Part shown: piece by piece, positions 1 to 6,635 of the stretch
How positions within the stretch are numbered: position 1 is the first letter of the stretch
Layout: each line of letters opens with the position of its first letter
DNA from: an uncultured Neisseriaceae bacterium
GTDB taxonomy: Bacteria; Pseudomonadota; Gammaproteobacteria; Burkholderiales; UBA11063
Direction of reading: 5' to 3'
NCBI GenBank assembly: GCA_937952895.1
Contig: CALFYC010000008.1
Coordinates: 1-10,448, forward strand
Length of the DNA stretch: 10,448 bases
Program-made: the position numbers and the translations under genes
Notes under the pieces: generated by a model
What the model was told of the DNA's origin: nothing
Seen by the model: only the letters and a program-made list of their open reading frames with translations
Databases searched by the model: none

Positions 1-57
1 CGATCTAATGTATATTAATAGTGGAATTTTAGACGTCTTCGCATCTCGGCTCTGAAT

Positions 58-88
58 TTGCCAAGAATTTTATGAATTTAGGTATAAT
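58..88 (+). promoter_or_regulatory. Possible sigma-70 promoter upstream of the MetAP-like gene
   Basis: A perfect -10 hexamer TATAAT lies at 83-88. A near-consensus -35 hexamer TTGCCA lies at 58-63, but the spacer is 19 bases, longer than ideal. A transcript would start near 95 and give a leader of about 255 bases before the gene at 352. In DNA this AT-rich such matches arise by chance, so this is a candidate only. Confidence 0.3.
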
Positions 89-340
89 CATGGTATTATT
101 TTTAAACCGGGTTTATGAATGAATACTAATTTGATAGAAAAATTAGACTCACTCATGAAAATAAATTGTATTAAAACTTTAGAAATATTGTGTAGCACTT
201 TATTTAGCTTTCTTATCAGTATTATTCTAAAAGAATTTGAAAGCCAAATGTACTATTTAGTTCAGATGATTATTCAAAGATTTCTTTATAGAATATTTAA
301 ATACTGTTTATTGATAAAAATATTTAATAGCAGATTCTTT

Positions 341-346
341 AAGGGG
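341..346 (+). promoter_or_regulatory. Ribosome binding site of the MetAP-like gene
   Basis: AAGGGG sits 5 bases before the ATG at 352. It fixes the start and supports a genuine N-terminal extension of about 20 residues ahead of the conserved SIKTPEEIEKMR block. Confidence 0.7.
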
Positions 347-351
347 TTACA

Positions 352-1206
352 ATGCCAACTGATCAAGTAAATTCTATTTTAATTAAGCAGTTAGAAAAAG
401 AACCACAAACGTTATACTCAATCAAAACTCCAGAAGAAATTGAGAAAATGAGAACAGCTGGAGCAATAGCTGCACAAATCCTTGAAATTTTAAATGATTA
501 TGTCAAGGCTGGGGTTACAACTCGTGAATTGGATAAAATAGTTTATGATTTAATTGTAAATAAATTTGAAGCTGAAACTGATCGTACAGATTTAGAGGGG
601 CATAATGCTAATTCATTACAATGCATTTATTATAATAAAAATGAGATAATTGCTAGAGGCGAAATTAATGATATACTTTTAAAAAATGGTGACATATTTG
701 GGATAGATTTAAGTTTAAAAAAGAATGGATATTGTGCAGACACACAGAAAATGTGGATAGTAGGTAATACATCACCACTTGCTATGCGACTTATGGCGGT
801 TGCCTATAATGCCATGTGGGTTGGAATTAAATTAATTAAACCCGGTATACATTTAGGAACAATTTCACATACAGTGCAAAAATATATTGAAAGTCAAGGT
901 TTTAAACCAGTATCTCAAACTGGCTTGTCAGCACATAGTATTGGTAAAGTTCATTGTGAGGGATTATTACTACCTTTTTATAATGAAGAACCCTATACTG
1001 GACATATACTACAAAAAGGTATGGTTATTACAATTGAACCATTTATTACTTCTGGTTCTGGTTTTGCCGACATACTGCCTAATTCTGTTCGTACGGCTGT
1101 TACTCGGGATAATGCATTATCTGCCATGTGGGAGCATGTTGTAGCTGTCACAGATAATGGATATGATGTTTTAGATCTTAGGCCTGGTGAAAGTAGCTTT
1201 CTTTAA
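352..1206 (+). CDS. Type I methionine aminopeptidase-like M24 protein, active-site pocket altered
   Basis: This 284-residue protein has the M24 'pita-bread' fold of methionine aminopeptidase, the cytosolic enzyme that removes the initiator Met. Alignment by eye to E. coli Map (264 residues) starts at residue 23 (SIKTPEEIEKMR). The five metal ligands are kept: Asp119, Asp130, His195, Glu229 and Glu261 (E. coli 97, 108, 171, 204, 235), as is the second histidine His201 (E. coli 178). Odd features: E. coli His79 aligns with Arg102 (motif ARGE instead of CHGI), and the residues lining the Met side-chain pocket appear replaced (Cys59, Tyr62, Tyr65, Phe177 and Trp221 become Asp, Gly, Ala, Val and Arg), with a one-residue deletion near Phe177. 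From established work, His79 is important for activity in E. coli Map. I infer a paralogue with changed substrate or little Met-peptidase activity, not the housekeeping map. The family call is firm; the function is not. It stands alone, with remnants downstream. Confidence 0.85.
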   Translation: MPTDQVNSILIKQLEKEPQTLYSIKTPEEIEKMRTAGAIAAQILEILNDYVKAGVTTRELDKIVYDLIVNKFEAETDRTDLEGHNANSLQCIYYNKNEIIARGEINDILLKNGDIFGIDLSLKKNGYCADTQKMWIVGNTSPLAMRLMAVAYNAMWVGIKLIKPGIHLGTISHTVQKYIESQGFKPVSQTGLSAHSIGKVHCEGLLLPFYNEEPYTGHILQKGMVITIEPFITSGSGFADILPNSVRTAVTRDNALSAMWEHVVAVTDNGYDVLDLRPGESSFL

Positions 1207-1249
1207 GTTTAAAAGCTGAATATAAATATTTAATGAACAATTCAAAATA

Positions 1250-1420
1250 TCAATCCGAGATATTAATTACACTTAGCTCTTGGGAGTTATTTGCATAAGA
1301 CCAGAGTTCTATTATAAAGCATTCCAGGAAAGTCTTTAATTCAGAGTATAACTTATCAATAAATATTTTGTAATCATTAGTTGTAATTGCATCAATAATC
1401 CTTCTTATCAATACGCTCAC
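1250..1420 (-). pseudogene. Unidentified small reading frame, probably a gene remnant
   Basis: Read on the minus strand from GTG at 1418-1420 to TGA at 1250-1252, this gives 56 residues with an ordinary mix of charged and hydrophobic residues (for example IIDAITTNDYKIFIDKLY). A stop codon lies three codons before the GTG and there is no ribosome binding site, so it is more likely the surviving piece of a longer gene than a working one. I do not recognise the family. It lies just downstream of the remnant at 1453-1581 and could once have been its partner gene. Its protein-like composition is the only support. Confidence 0.3.
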
Positions 1421-1452
1421 AATATTTTAGAAAAAGTTTTTTGCAATTATTT

Positions 1453-1581
1453 CTAGACACCCACTAATTGTTCTTCAAGTGGAAATGGTGGATTTAATGC
1501 AGCCTCTTGAGCCAAATATTCAAAAAATTTAGCTTTTCCCTTACTTAGTAAAATTTTATCCTTTTGTGATAAAGTTAAGAT
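1453..1581 (-). pseudogene. C-terminal remnant, possibly of a DUF1778/TacA-type antitoxin
   Basis: Forty-two codons are open on the minus strand between TGA (1582-1584) and TAG (1453-1455). There is no ATG, GTG or TTG start in frame. The translation begins LTLSQKDKILLSKGKAKFF and ends NPPFPLEEQLVGV. The ending, a helix followed by NPPxP and then L, resembles the C-terminal tail of DUF1778 (TacA/AtaR) antitoxins, which binds the partner GNAT acetyltransferase toxin. The DNA-binding ribbon-helix-helix half that should precede it is missing and no GNAT toxin follows. What is seen is an open, protein-like frame with no start; the antitoxin identity is inference from a short motif and could be wrong. 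Confidence 0.3.
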
Positions 1582-1726
1582 TCAATATATGTTAAATTAA
1601 ATTTTGATAAGAATTTTAAGATGGGCTTGCAAGGCAAAACTATTTTCAGTTTATTGATTATCTACTATGATCATAAAGCTTAAAGTAGGCAAATTATAAA
1701 GTAAATTGTAAGTCTACTTAATTTTA

Positions 1727-1755
1727 AAGCCCGAGATTTAAGTTACTACGGGCTT
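1727..1755 (-). terminator. Hairpin terminator after the lipoprotein gene
   Basis: AAGCCCG (1727-1733) pairs with CGGGCTT (1749-1755) around a 15-base loop, 6 bases past the stop codon of the minus-strand lipoprotein gene. The run of T is better on the + side (TATTTTTATTT after 1756) than on the minus side, so it may stop transcription from both directions. Confidence 0.6.
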
Positions 1756-1761
1756 ATATTT

Positions 1762-4700
1762 TTATTTAGATACACATATTAAATGTAAACTGCTACTACA
1801 ATCCATATAGTATCCAAAATTCCACGTATTATGAATAAATGTGGTTTGATTTGAATCTAGAAATACAAAGTAATTCCCCCATGTTGAACCTGGAACTGCT
1901 CCAGACCTACTACCTGGGTTAACTCCAGTAGAACCAACACTTGAATTTAAGGATGTATCTGAACTCGTATAATCATTACATGTATTAGGTGAATATAAAG
2001 CATAATTTTTGCTATCACCGCTTGGATTAGCATCAGCATAAGCCCAGGCATCAATATCTGATGATGAAGAATTAGAATGTATACTTTGAATTCCAGTCCA
2101 AATCATGTATCTCTGACTGTCAACCACTCCATTTGTATACTGAAATTTTGATTCAGTACCATCAAATACTAAATTTCCATTTACAGAATTAAATAAACTT
2201 CCATCTGAATTGTAGTAACTTTCATTTTTATAAAGAACCCAATCTTTTGCATGAGTATCTCCACAACTACCACTTGCATCACATGGATAACGCCCAGAAG
2301 TCACGATTAAAGCCTTAAATGATAGGCCTGCTGGAATTTTAGTGTTTGGTGCATTATAAGCTTCACTCTGACATAATTGATCTGCCCCGGTAGTTCCACC
2401 TAAATTTCCATTATATAGATTCTTCGTCATAAAAATAATATTTTTAGTAACTACAAAGCTTAATTGACCTGGAATTGGAATTAAATTAGGAACATCCTCA
2501 TTTGTTATATCAAAGCCGTATGATCCATATGGTATATTTGAATCAACTTTAATGATACTTGAACAAGTTGGATTTGTTGAACTAATGCTACATGGATTGT
2601 CCAATAAAGTAATTGCATCAGTTGATGAATTAGATTTAACTAATATATTTTGGTTAGCAACATTATTACCCCCAACTAAATTAGCTGTCACAGAATACTG
2701 ACTACCAGGTTGGGCCTTGCCATCACTTGGAATCGTACTACTAATTGTGATACTTGGCGGAGCATAAACATTTATATAATAAATCCCATTTAAAGCCACT
2801 GAAATTGGATTTATTGGGTTAGTTTGGTCATTCCAATTTGCTATAATTGCGCTTAAATTAATATCATTTCTTCCAAAGCTTATTGGGTTAGTGGTAAGTT
2901 TTATCAAACAATTTGCATTATGTGATAGGGTTATTGGTGCTTCAAATACTCCACAATTATTTGAATCAACACTCCAACCACTTGGCAAAGCTGCGAAATC
3001 TAGATAAAAATTATGTGCCAAAGCACCTATATTGGTTATCGTATAGCTTATATGAGCAACTGATCCTTGCTGCATCAAGTAAGGGAGACTCTCATCTCCA
3101 TTACCACTATCAAAACCAATTGTATCTGTTTTAACAGTACTTATAAATGCCGATTGCGCATTTACAACTGATCCAGTTAATAATTTAGTATCTATTATTG
3201 GGCTATCTCCCTCAGTTGGAATATAACTAATTACTAAATTTGCACTTTCAAATTTAGAATCCACAACGGTCAAAGCAGATGGTCCAAATATGACACTAAT
3301 AGTACAACTTTCATGAGCATTTAACTCATCTCCACATGGTGAACCTAGGTCTGGAGTTATTAATTTAATTAAACCTTCAGGTGTTTCTCCTAATGGCAAA
3401 ATTGAAGCGCTTAACCCTGAAGCTTTTGTCTCACCTACATTATTAAGAGTAAAATTTAACACTGAAGATTCATAATTATTATTCAATATTGTTCCAAAAT
3501 TTTGTGAAGATTGGGTAATAATTATATTTGCTAAAGCTGTTATTACTGAATACATGAAGCTAGCACCTGTTGAGGACATTTCTCCATCACTATAACTATA
3601 ATTTACTCCTAAAGAAGCATAGGTTTGCACAATTGGAGTATTACTCATAAATGTTACTCTAATATCACAGCTAGCTTGAGGCTCCAAGTTATTTGTAACA
3701 GCTCCGGTTTCGCCTATATGACATGGCGTAGTTGATGTCCCATTGCTTAATATAAAACCATTAGGAATTTGATTAATCGAAATATTTTTTTCCAGGGTAT
3801 TGCCTGTATTAGTTAAAACCAAATCTCTAACAACGCTTGTATTATTGGTTGTTTTAATGAATTTATTATCTGGGAAAAATTGAGCATTCAAGCCTGGTAT
3901 GGCTACAGCTGGTGGTGAAATTAAATCCTGAAAAATGCTTACTGCAGATTGTTTATTGGATATTCCATGACTATAGTTTAAAACTAATGAACTATCCACT
4001 GAAGCTCCAATGTCACTTTCTAGCGATACAGTTAAATTAATTGCTGATTCTGCAGCTATTTCTGTAGGAATAGCACTAACTTGTATATTTGCAAGCTGAT
4101 TTTGCAATTTAAGTGTGGTTATACTAGTATTACCTGGGTTAGATACAGTAATTATTTGGGATGGATTATTACTATCTAAATACACCGTTTGAGTCAATGG
4201 CTCTAATATTCCCTGATTTTCATTTGTAGTAGCTATGGTATAAGTAAAATTATTAATTATAATATTTGATTCGTGACCATTAACATCTGCAACAGAGGTT
4301 TTAATTTTAAACTCTAAAGATGATAACTTACCATTTGGCGCTGACACTAAAATAGCAAAAGTTTGTCCTTGAGTGAGATTCGTTAAACCTCCACCTAAAT
4401 TATCACTTATTATTGTTTGGTTAGGAATAGTGTTACCATTTATATCTACAAGCTCTACATTATTAAACCCCATAGATTCATAATTAGACTGCACAACTCC
4501 TGTAATTAAAACACTTGAAGTTCCAGTTTTAATTAAATCGGGATATATAAGACTAATATTTTTTGTATTAGTATATTTTATTTCTTGAATTCCAATAGGT
4601 AAAGATGATTTAACCAATGTAGACTCAGAAGATGTTTTATTTGATGCGCTAATACTAAAACTACCAGCTACCGTTTGCTTAGGCACCTGAATATTTATAA

Positions 4701-5064
4701 CACAATTTGAATTAGCAGATATATTTGCACATTCATTAGAGTTTGAAAAAGCTATATTTGATGCTGCACCCACAATATTACTAAAACTATAAGTTACTCC
4801 AACTACTGACTTATTCGTTTTATTTTGTACAACTATATATCCTGTTGTTGTTAGATCTGGTAATGAAACCAAGCTTTGGGGACTAATAAATGTAAGATCA
4901 TTAACACTTCCTATCTGACCTGCTGGTGGTGTTGGTGGCGGAGATGGTGGTGGATTACTTGGAGTAGAGTTCGAACCACTACCACCACTTCCTCCACAAG
5001 CATTTAAAATTAAAGCTCCAATAAAAATTAATGTTTTAAAGCATACATTGAATTTTGAGCACAT
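1762..5064 (-). CDS. Large modular lipoprotein with Ig-like repeats and a C-terminal DUF1554-like domain
   Basis: This is an 1100-residue exported lipoprotein. Residues 1-22 are a signal peptide with lipobox L-N-A-C and lipidation expected at Cys23; Gly at +2 fits outer-membrane sorting. A Gly/Ser run (24-33) and a Pro-rich linker (35-48) lead into a long beta-rich region (about 55-870) rich in Ser, Thr and Asn. There, Ig-like modules of the ASPM/Hydin or 'choice-of-anchor' kind recur, marked by Cys pairs 112/121, 448/466, 577/587, 704/719 and 825/834, often as a Cys-Ile/Leu-x-Val/Leu strand. Residues 875-1100 resemble DUF1554, a domain known from Leptospira and other surface proteins, with GNLGG, GADQLC, DWVLYKN, WTGI and a final LICVSK; it has six cysteines (898, 928, 934, 1029, 1089, 1097). 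The start is set by AAAGGA 6 bases upstream. It is a single gene with its own terminator. A surface or adhesin-like role is inference; no enzyme motif is visible. Confidence 0.85.
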   Translation of the reverse strand: MCSKFNVCFKTLIFIGALILNACGGSGGSGSNSTPSNPPPSPPPTPPAGQIGSVNDLTFISPQSLVSLPDLTTTGYIVVQNKTNKSVVGVTYSFSNIVGAASNIAFSNSNECANISANSNCVINIQVPKQTVAGSFSISASNKTSSESTLVKSSLPIGIQEIKYTNTKNISLIYPDLIKTGTSSVLITGVVQSNYESMGFNNVELVDINGNTIPNQTIISDNLGGGLTNLTQGQTFAILVSAPNGKLSSLEFKIKTSVADVNGHESNIIINNFTYTIATTNENQGILEPLTQTVYLDSNNPSQIITVSNPGNTSITTLKLQNQLANIQVSAIPTEIAAESAINLTVSLESDIGASVDSSLVLNYSHGISNKQSAVSIFQDLISPPAVAIPGLNAQFFPDNKFIKTTNNTSVVRDLVLTNTGNTLEKNISINQIPNGFILSNGTSTTPCHIGETGAVTNNLEPQASCDIRVTFMSNTPIVQTYASLGVNYSYSDGEMSSTGASFMYSVITALANIIITQSSQNFGTILNNNYESSVLNFTLNNVGETKASGLSASILPLGETPEGLIKLITPDLGSPCGDELNAHESCTISVIFGPSALTVVDSKFESANLVISYIPTEGDSPIIDTKLLTGSVVNAQSAFISTVKTDTIGFDSGNGDESLPYLMQQGSVAHISYTITNIGALAHNFYLDFAALPSGWSVDSNNCGVFEAPITLSHNANCLIKLTTNPISFGRNDINLSAIIANWNDQTNPINPISVALNGIYYINVYAPPSITISSTIPSDGKAQPGSQYSVTANLVGGNNVANQNILVKSNSSTDAITLLDNPCSISSTNPTCSSIIKVDSNIPYGSYGFDITNEDVPNLIPIPGQLSFVVTKNIIFMTKNLYNGNLGGTTGADQLCQSEAYNAPNTKIPAGLSFKALIVTSGRYPCDASGSCGDTHAKDWVLYKNESYYNSDGSLFNSVNGNLVFDGTESKFQYTNGVVDSQRYMIWTGIQSIHSNSSSSDIDAWAYADANPSGDSKNYALYSPNTCNDYTSSDTSLNSSVGSTGVNPGSRSGAVPGSTWGNYFVFLDSNQTTFIHNTWNFGYYMDCSSSLHLICVSK

Positions 5065-5070
5065 TCTTTA

Positions 5071-5076
5071 TCCTTT
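5071..5076 (-). promoter_or_regulatory. Ribosome binding site of the lipoprotein gene
   Basis: On the minus strand AAAGGA precedes the ATG at 5062-5064 by 6 bases. This confirms the start that gives a good lipoprotein signal peptide. Confidence 0.75.
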
Positions 5077-5111
5077 ACAATTCTTAAATATAAATTTTTA
5101 ATATACTTATA

Positions 5112-5120
5112 ATTATATCA
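5112..5120 (-). promoter_or_regulatory. Extended -10 promoter of the lipoprotein gene
   Basis: On the minus strand the sequence is TGATATAAT, an extended -10 element (TGN followed by perfect TATAAT). The -35 at the ideal distance is poor (TTTAAT at 5135-5140), which extended -10 promoters tolerate. Transcription would start near 5105, about 40 bases ahead of the ATG. Confidence 0.45.
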
Positions 5121-5141
5121 CATTAAACAATGTCATTAAAA

Positions 5142-5157
5142 ACCTAAATTTTTAGGT
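5142..5157. promoter_or_regulatory. Palindrome in the divergent lipoprotein/sucC control region
   Basis: ACCTAAA-TT-TTTAGGT is a perfect 7-base inverted repeat with a 2-base centre. It lies between the two divergent genes, just upstream of the likely lipoprotein promoter. It could be an operator for a dimeric regulator. As an RNA hairpin on the minus strand it would be followed by TTTTT, so a weak terminator is another option. The regulator is unknown. Confidence 0.35.
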
Positions 5158-5181
5158 AGTAAAACTAAAATTGAGGTATTT

Positions 5182-5191
5182 CACAATTGTG
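5182..5191. promoter_or_regulatory. Second palindrome in the divergent control region
   Basis: CACAATTGTG is a perfect 10-base palindrome between the lipoprotein gene and sucC, 25 bases from the palindrome at 5142-5157. Short perfect palindromes are common in AT-rich DNA, so the operator call is tentative. Confidence 0.25.
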
Positions 5192-5202
5192 GATACTTTT
5201 TT

Positions 5203-5227
5203 ATAGTTATAGCTTAAAATAGTTATA
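5203..5227 (+). repeat. Direct repeat ATAGTTATA upstream of sucC
   Basis: ATAGTTATA occurs at 5203-5211 and again at 5219-5227, 16 bases apart. It lies upstream of the likely sucC promoter. It may be chance, or a tandem activator site. Confidence 0.25.
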
Positions 5228-5254
5228 AAGTTAATTTTTGAGTCTAATACACTC

Positions 5255-5285
5255 TTGATTATGTTAAAATCATGTCTATTATAAT
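5255..5285 (+). promoter_or_regulatory. Candidate sucC promoter
   Basis: Two -10 candidates overlap here. TGTTAAAAT at 5262-5270 is an extended -10 element. TATAAT at 5280-5285 is a perfect hexamer with TTGATT at 5255-5260 as a poor -35 and a 19-base spacer. Either would start sucCD transcription 15-35 bases before the sucC start. The sequence alone does not decide between them. Confidence 0.4.
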
Positions 5286-5296
5286 AAGTCACTTTT

Positions 5297-5300
5297 AGGA
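5297..5300 (+). promoter_or_regulatory. Ribosome binding site of sucC
   Basis: AGGA lies 7 bases before the ATG at 5308, which starts the family-standard MNLHEYQAKELL. Confidence 0.65.
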
Positions 5301-5307
5301 AATTAAA

Positions 5308-6474
5308 ATGAATCTACATGAGTATCAAGCTAAAGAATTACTTACAAAGTATGGATTAAAAATTCAATCTGGAATAATTGCAAATACCTCAGAAGAGGCT
5401 GGAGATGCATTCGAACGTTTAGGCGGTAAATTTGCTGTAATAAAAGCTCAAGTTCATGCAGGTGGGCGCGGTAAAGCTGGTGGAGTAAAGGTAGTTAAAT
5501 CCCGTGAAGAGGCTATCGAAGTTGCCAAAAATTTGATTGGCACACAATTAGTAACTTATCAAACTGATACTCATGGTCAACCAGTAAATTCCGTTTATGT
5601 TTGCGAAGATGTATACCCAGTTACTCGAGAGTTATATCTTGGCGCAGTTATTGATAGGTCTAGCCGCAGAGTTACTTTTATGGCATCAACTGAAGGTGGG
5701 GTGGAAATTGAAAAAGTTGCCCACGAAACTCCTGAGAAAATTTTTAAAGTTGTAGTAGATCCATTGGTTGGATTACAGCCATGCCATGCTCGTGAAGTAG
5801 GCTTTAAATTAGGATTAAGTAATGAACAAATTGGACAATTTGTAAAAATTATGACAGGAAGCTACAAAGCATTTGTTGAAAATGACTTTGCTCTTTTTGA
5901 AGTAAATCCACTAGCTATTCGTGAAAATGGAGATTTAGTTTGTGTTGATGCTAAAATTAATCTTGATTCAAATGCTTTATACCGTCACCCTAATTTACTT
6001 GCATTACGTGATAAATCACAAGAAGATAAGCGCGAACTTAAAGCTTCAGAATTTGAATTAAACTATGTTGCTCTTGAGGGTAATATTGGCTGTATGGTTA
6101 ATGGTGCAGGTTTAGCTATGGCTACTATGGATATCATTAAATTATATGGTGGACAACCAGCTAACTTTTTAGACGTTGGTGGTGGTGCTACTAAAGAACG
6201 TGTTATTGAAGCATTTAAAATTATTTTGGCTGACACTAGTGTAAAAGCTATTTTGATTAACATTTTTGGTGGCATTGTACGTTGCGATATGATTGCTGAA
6301 GCTATTATTGCTGCAGTTAATGAAGTTAATGTTACTGTTCCTGTGGTTGTACGTCTTGAAGGTAATAATGCCGAATTAGGTGCAAAAATACTAACAGATT
6401 CTGGTTTAAAGCTTATTCCTGCAAACGGATTATCTGATGCTGCAAAAAAAGTTGTAGAAACTTTAAAAAAATAA
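5308..6474 (+). CDS. sucC: Succinyl-CoA synthetase (ADP-forming) beta subunit
   Basis: SucC is the nucleotide-binding subunit of the TCA-cycle enzyme that converts succinyl-CoA, ADP and phosphate to succinate, ATP and CoA in the cytosol, working with SucD. The 388 residues match the length of E. coli SucC and align over the whole protein. The ATP-grasp domain (about 1-240) has Lys46 and the loop HAGGRGKAGG (50-59). FEVNPLA holds the Mg-binding Asn200, and Asp214 is its partner (E. coli Asn199 and Asp213). The C-terminal CoA-ligase domain has GCMVNGAGLAMATMD, FLDVGGGATKERV, FGGIVRCD and VVRLEGNNAELGAK. The gene is first in a two-gene unit with sucD, driven by its own leader; the usual sucAB neighbours are absent upstream. 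Odd feature: the stop codon follows a slippery-looking T_TTA_AAA_AAA, and a 161-base gap separates it from sucD. Confidence 0.98.
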   Translation: MNLHEYQAKELLTKYGLKIQSGIIANTSEEAGDAFERLGGKFAVIKAQVHAGGRGKAGGVKVVKSREEAIEVAKNLIGTQLVTYQTDTHGQPVNSVYVCEDVYPVTRELYLGAVIDRSSRRVTFMASTEGGVEIEKVAHETPEKIFKVVVDPLVGLQPCHAREVGFKLGLSNEQIGQFVKIMTGSYKAFVENDFALFEVNPLAIRENGDLVCVDAKINLDSNALYRHPNLLALRDKSQEDKRELKASEFELNYVALEGNIGCMVNGAGLAMATMDIIKLYGGQPANFLDVGGGATKERVIEAFKIILADTSVKAILINIFGGIVRCDMIAEAIIAAVNEVNVTVPVVVRLEGNNAELGAKILTDSGLKLIPANGLSDAAKKVVETLKK

Positions 6475-6632
6475 GCTTAGTTGATATCAATGTATTTGCT
6501 TTATTTGGTAATATTAATTTAGTAACAATTGATACTAGATTTAAAGAATTGGCAAGTAAATTTTCAAATCTACAAAGTCATACTGAAAGAATAATGGATC
6601 GATTTTATAATGAAATTAAATATAAGGAATAA
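6468..6632 (+). other. Open frame between sucC and sucD, reachable by -1 slippage at the sucC end
   Basis: From 6468 to the TAA at 6630-6632, 54 codons are open in the -1 frame relative to sucC. The translation looks protein-like (for example INVFALFGNINLVTIDTRFK, then a helical, charged stretch ending KYKE). The frame has no initiation codon near its beginning and upstream in sucC it closes at a stop near 6432. It would be entered only by slippage at T_TTA_AAA (6462-6468), the last codons of sucC, or it is a leftover gene tail. The stop lies 3 bases before the sucD ATG. An in-frame ATG at 6594 would give a 12-residue peptide ending at the same stop, which might couple translation to sucD. 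I do not recognise the product. Confidence 0.35.
6624..6629 (+). promoter_or_regulatory. Ribosome binding site of sucD
   Basis: AAGGAA is 6 bases before the ATG at 6636. sucD therefore has its own strong initiation site and does not need overlap with sucC, unlike the tightly packed arrangement in many bacteria. Confidence 0.75.
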
Positions 6633-6635
6633 ATA

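Larger units (their letters stand above)
1..351. other. Upstream region without a convincing gene
   Basis: No gene can be supported here. Positions 2-55 are an open + frame running in from the window edge and ending at TGA 53-55, which could be the tail of an upstream gene, but 17 codons are too few to judge. Bases 33-54 are clearly richer in G+C than the surroundings and contain the palindrome AGACGTCT at 31-38. A short inverted repeat, AAACC-G-GGTTT, lies at 104-114. An 83-codon open frame at 119-370 is hydrophobic, has no ribosome binding site and runs over the start of the next gene, so it is not called. The rest is AT-rich leader DNA for the gene starting at 352. Confidence 0.4.
1207..1761. 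other. Gene-poor stretch with decayed coding remnants
   Basis: This 555-base gap holds no intact gene on either strand. It contains two short minus-strand open frames that read like protein but lack proper starts (1250-1420 and 1453-1581, listed separately), about 130 bases of featureless AT-rich DNA (1590-1720), and the hairpin terminator of the lipoprotein gene (1727-1755). The order and strand of the two remnants suggest a small minus-strand locus that has been eroded. No convincing terminator was seen after the gene ending at 1206. Confidence 0.5.

Noticed and set aside
31..54. Short G+C-rich patch with AGACGTCT as an insertion-sequence end
   Set aside because: No matching inverted copy, target duplication or transposase is visible in the window.
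119..370. 83-codon hydrophobic open frame ahead of the MetAP-like gene
   Set aside because: No ribosome binding site, low-complexity Ile/Leu/Phe/Lys content expected from AT-rich DNA, and it runs over the start of a well-supported gene.
887..1144. Open frame inside the MetAP-like gene on the same strand
   Set aside because: It is an out-of-frame shadow of a conserved protein-coding region.
1683..1719. AAGTAG / CTACTT inverted repeat as a terminator
   Set aside because: Only 6 base pairs with a 25-base loop and little G+C; the hairpin at 1727-1755 is much stronger.
2913..3134. Plus-strand open frame opposite the lipoprotein gene
   Set aside because: Antisense shadow; no start signal and no protein-like conservation.
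6063..6275. Minus-strand open frame opposite sucC
   Set aside because: Antisense to the most conserved part of sucC, whose codons explain it.
6462..6474. Sequencing error in the A-run at the sucC end as the cause of the stop
   Set aside because: SucC already has the full family length of 388 residues at this stop, so no frame correction is needed; an indel would not restore any known SucC sequence.
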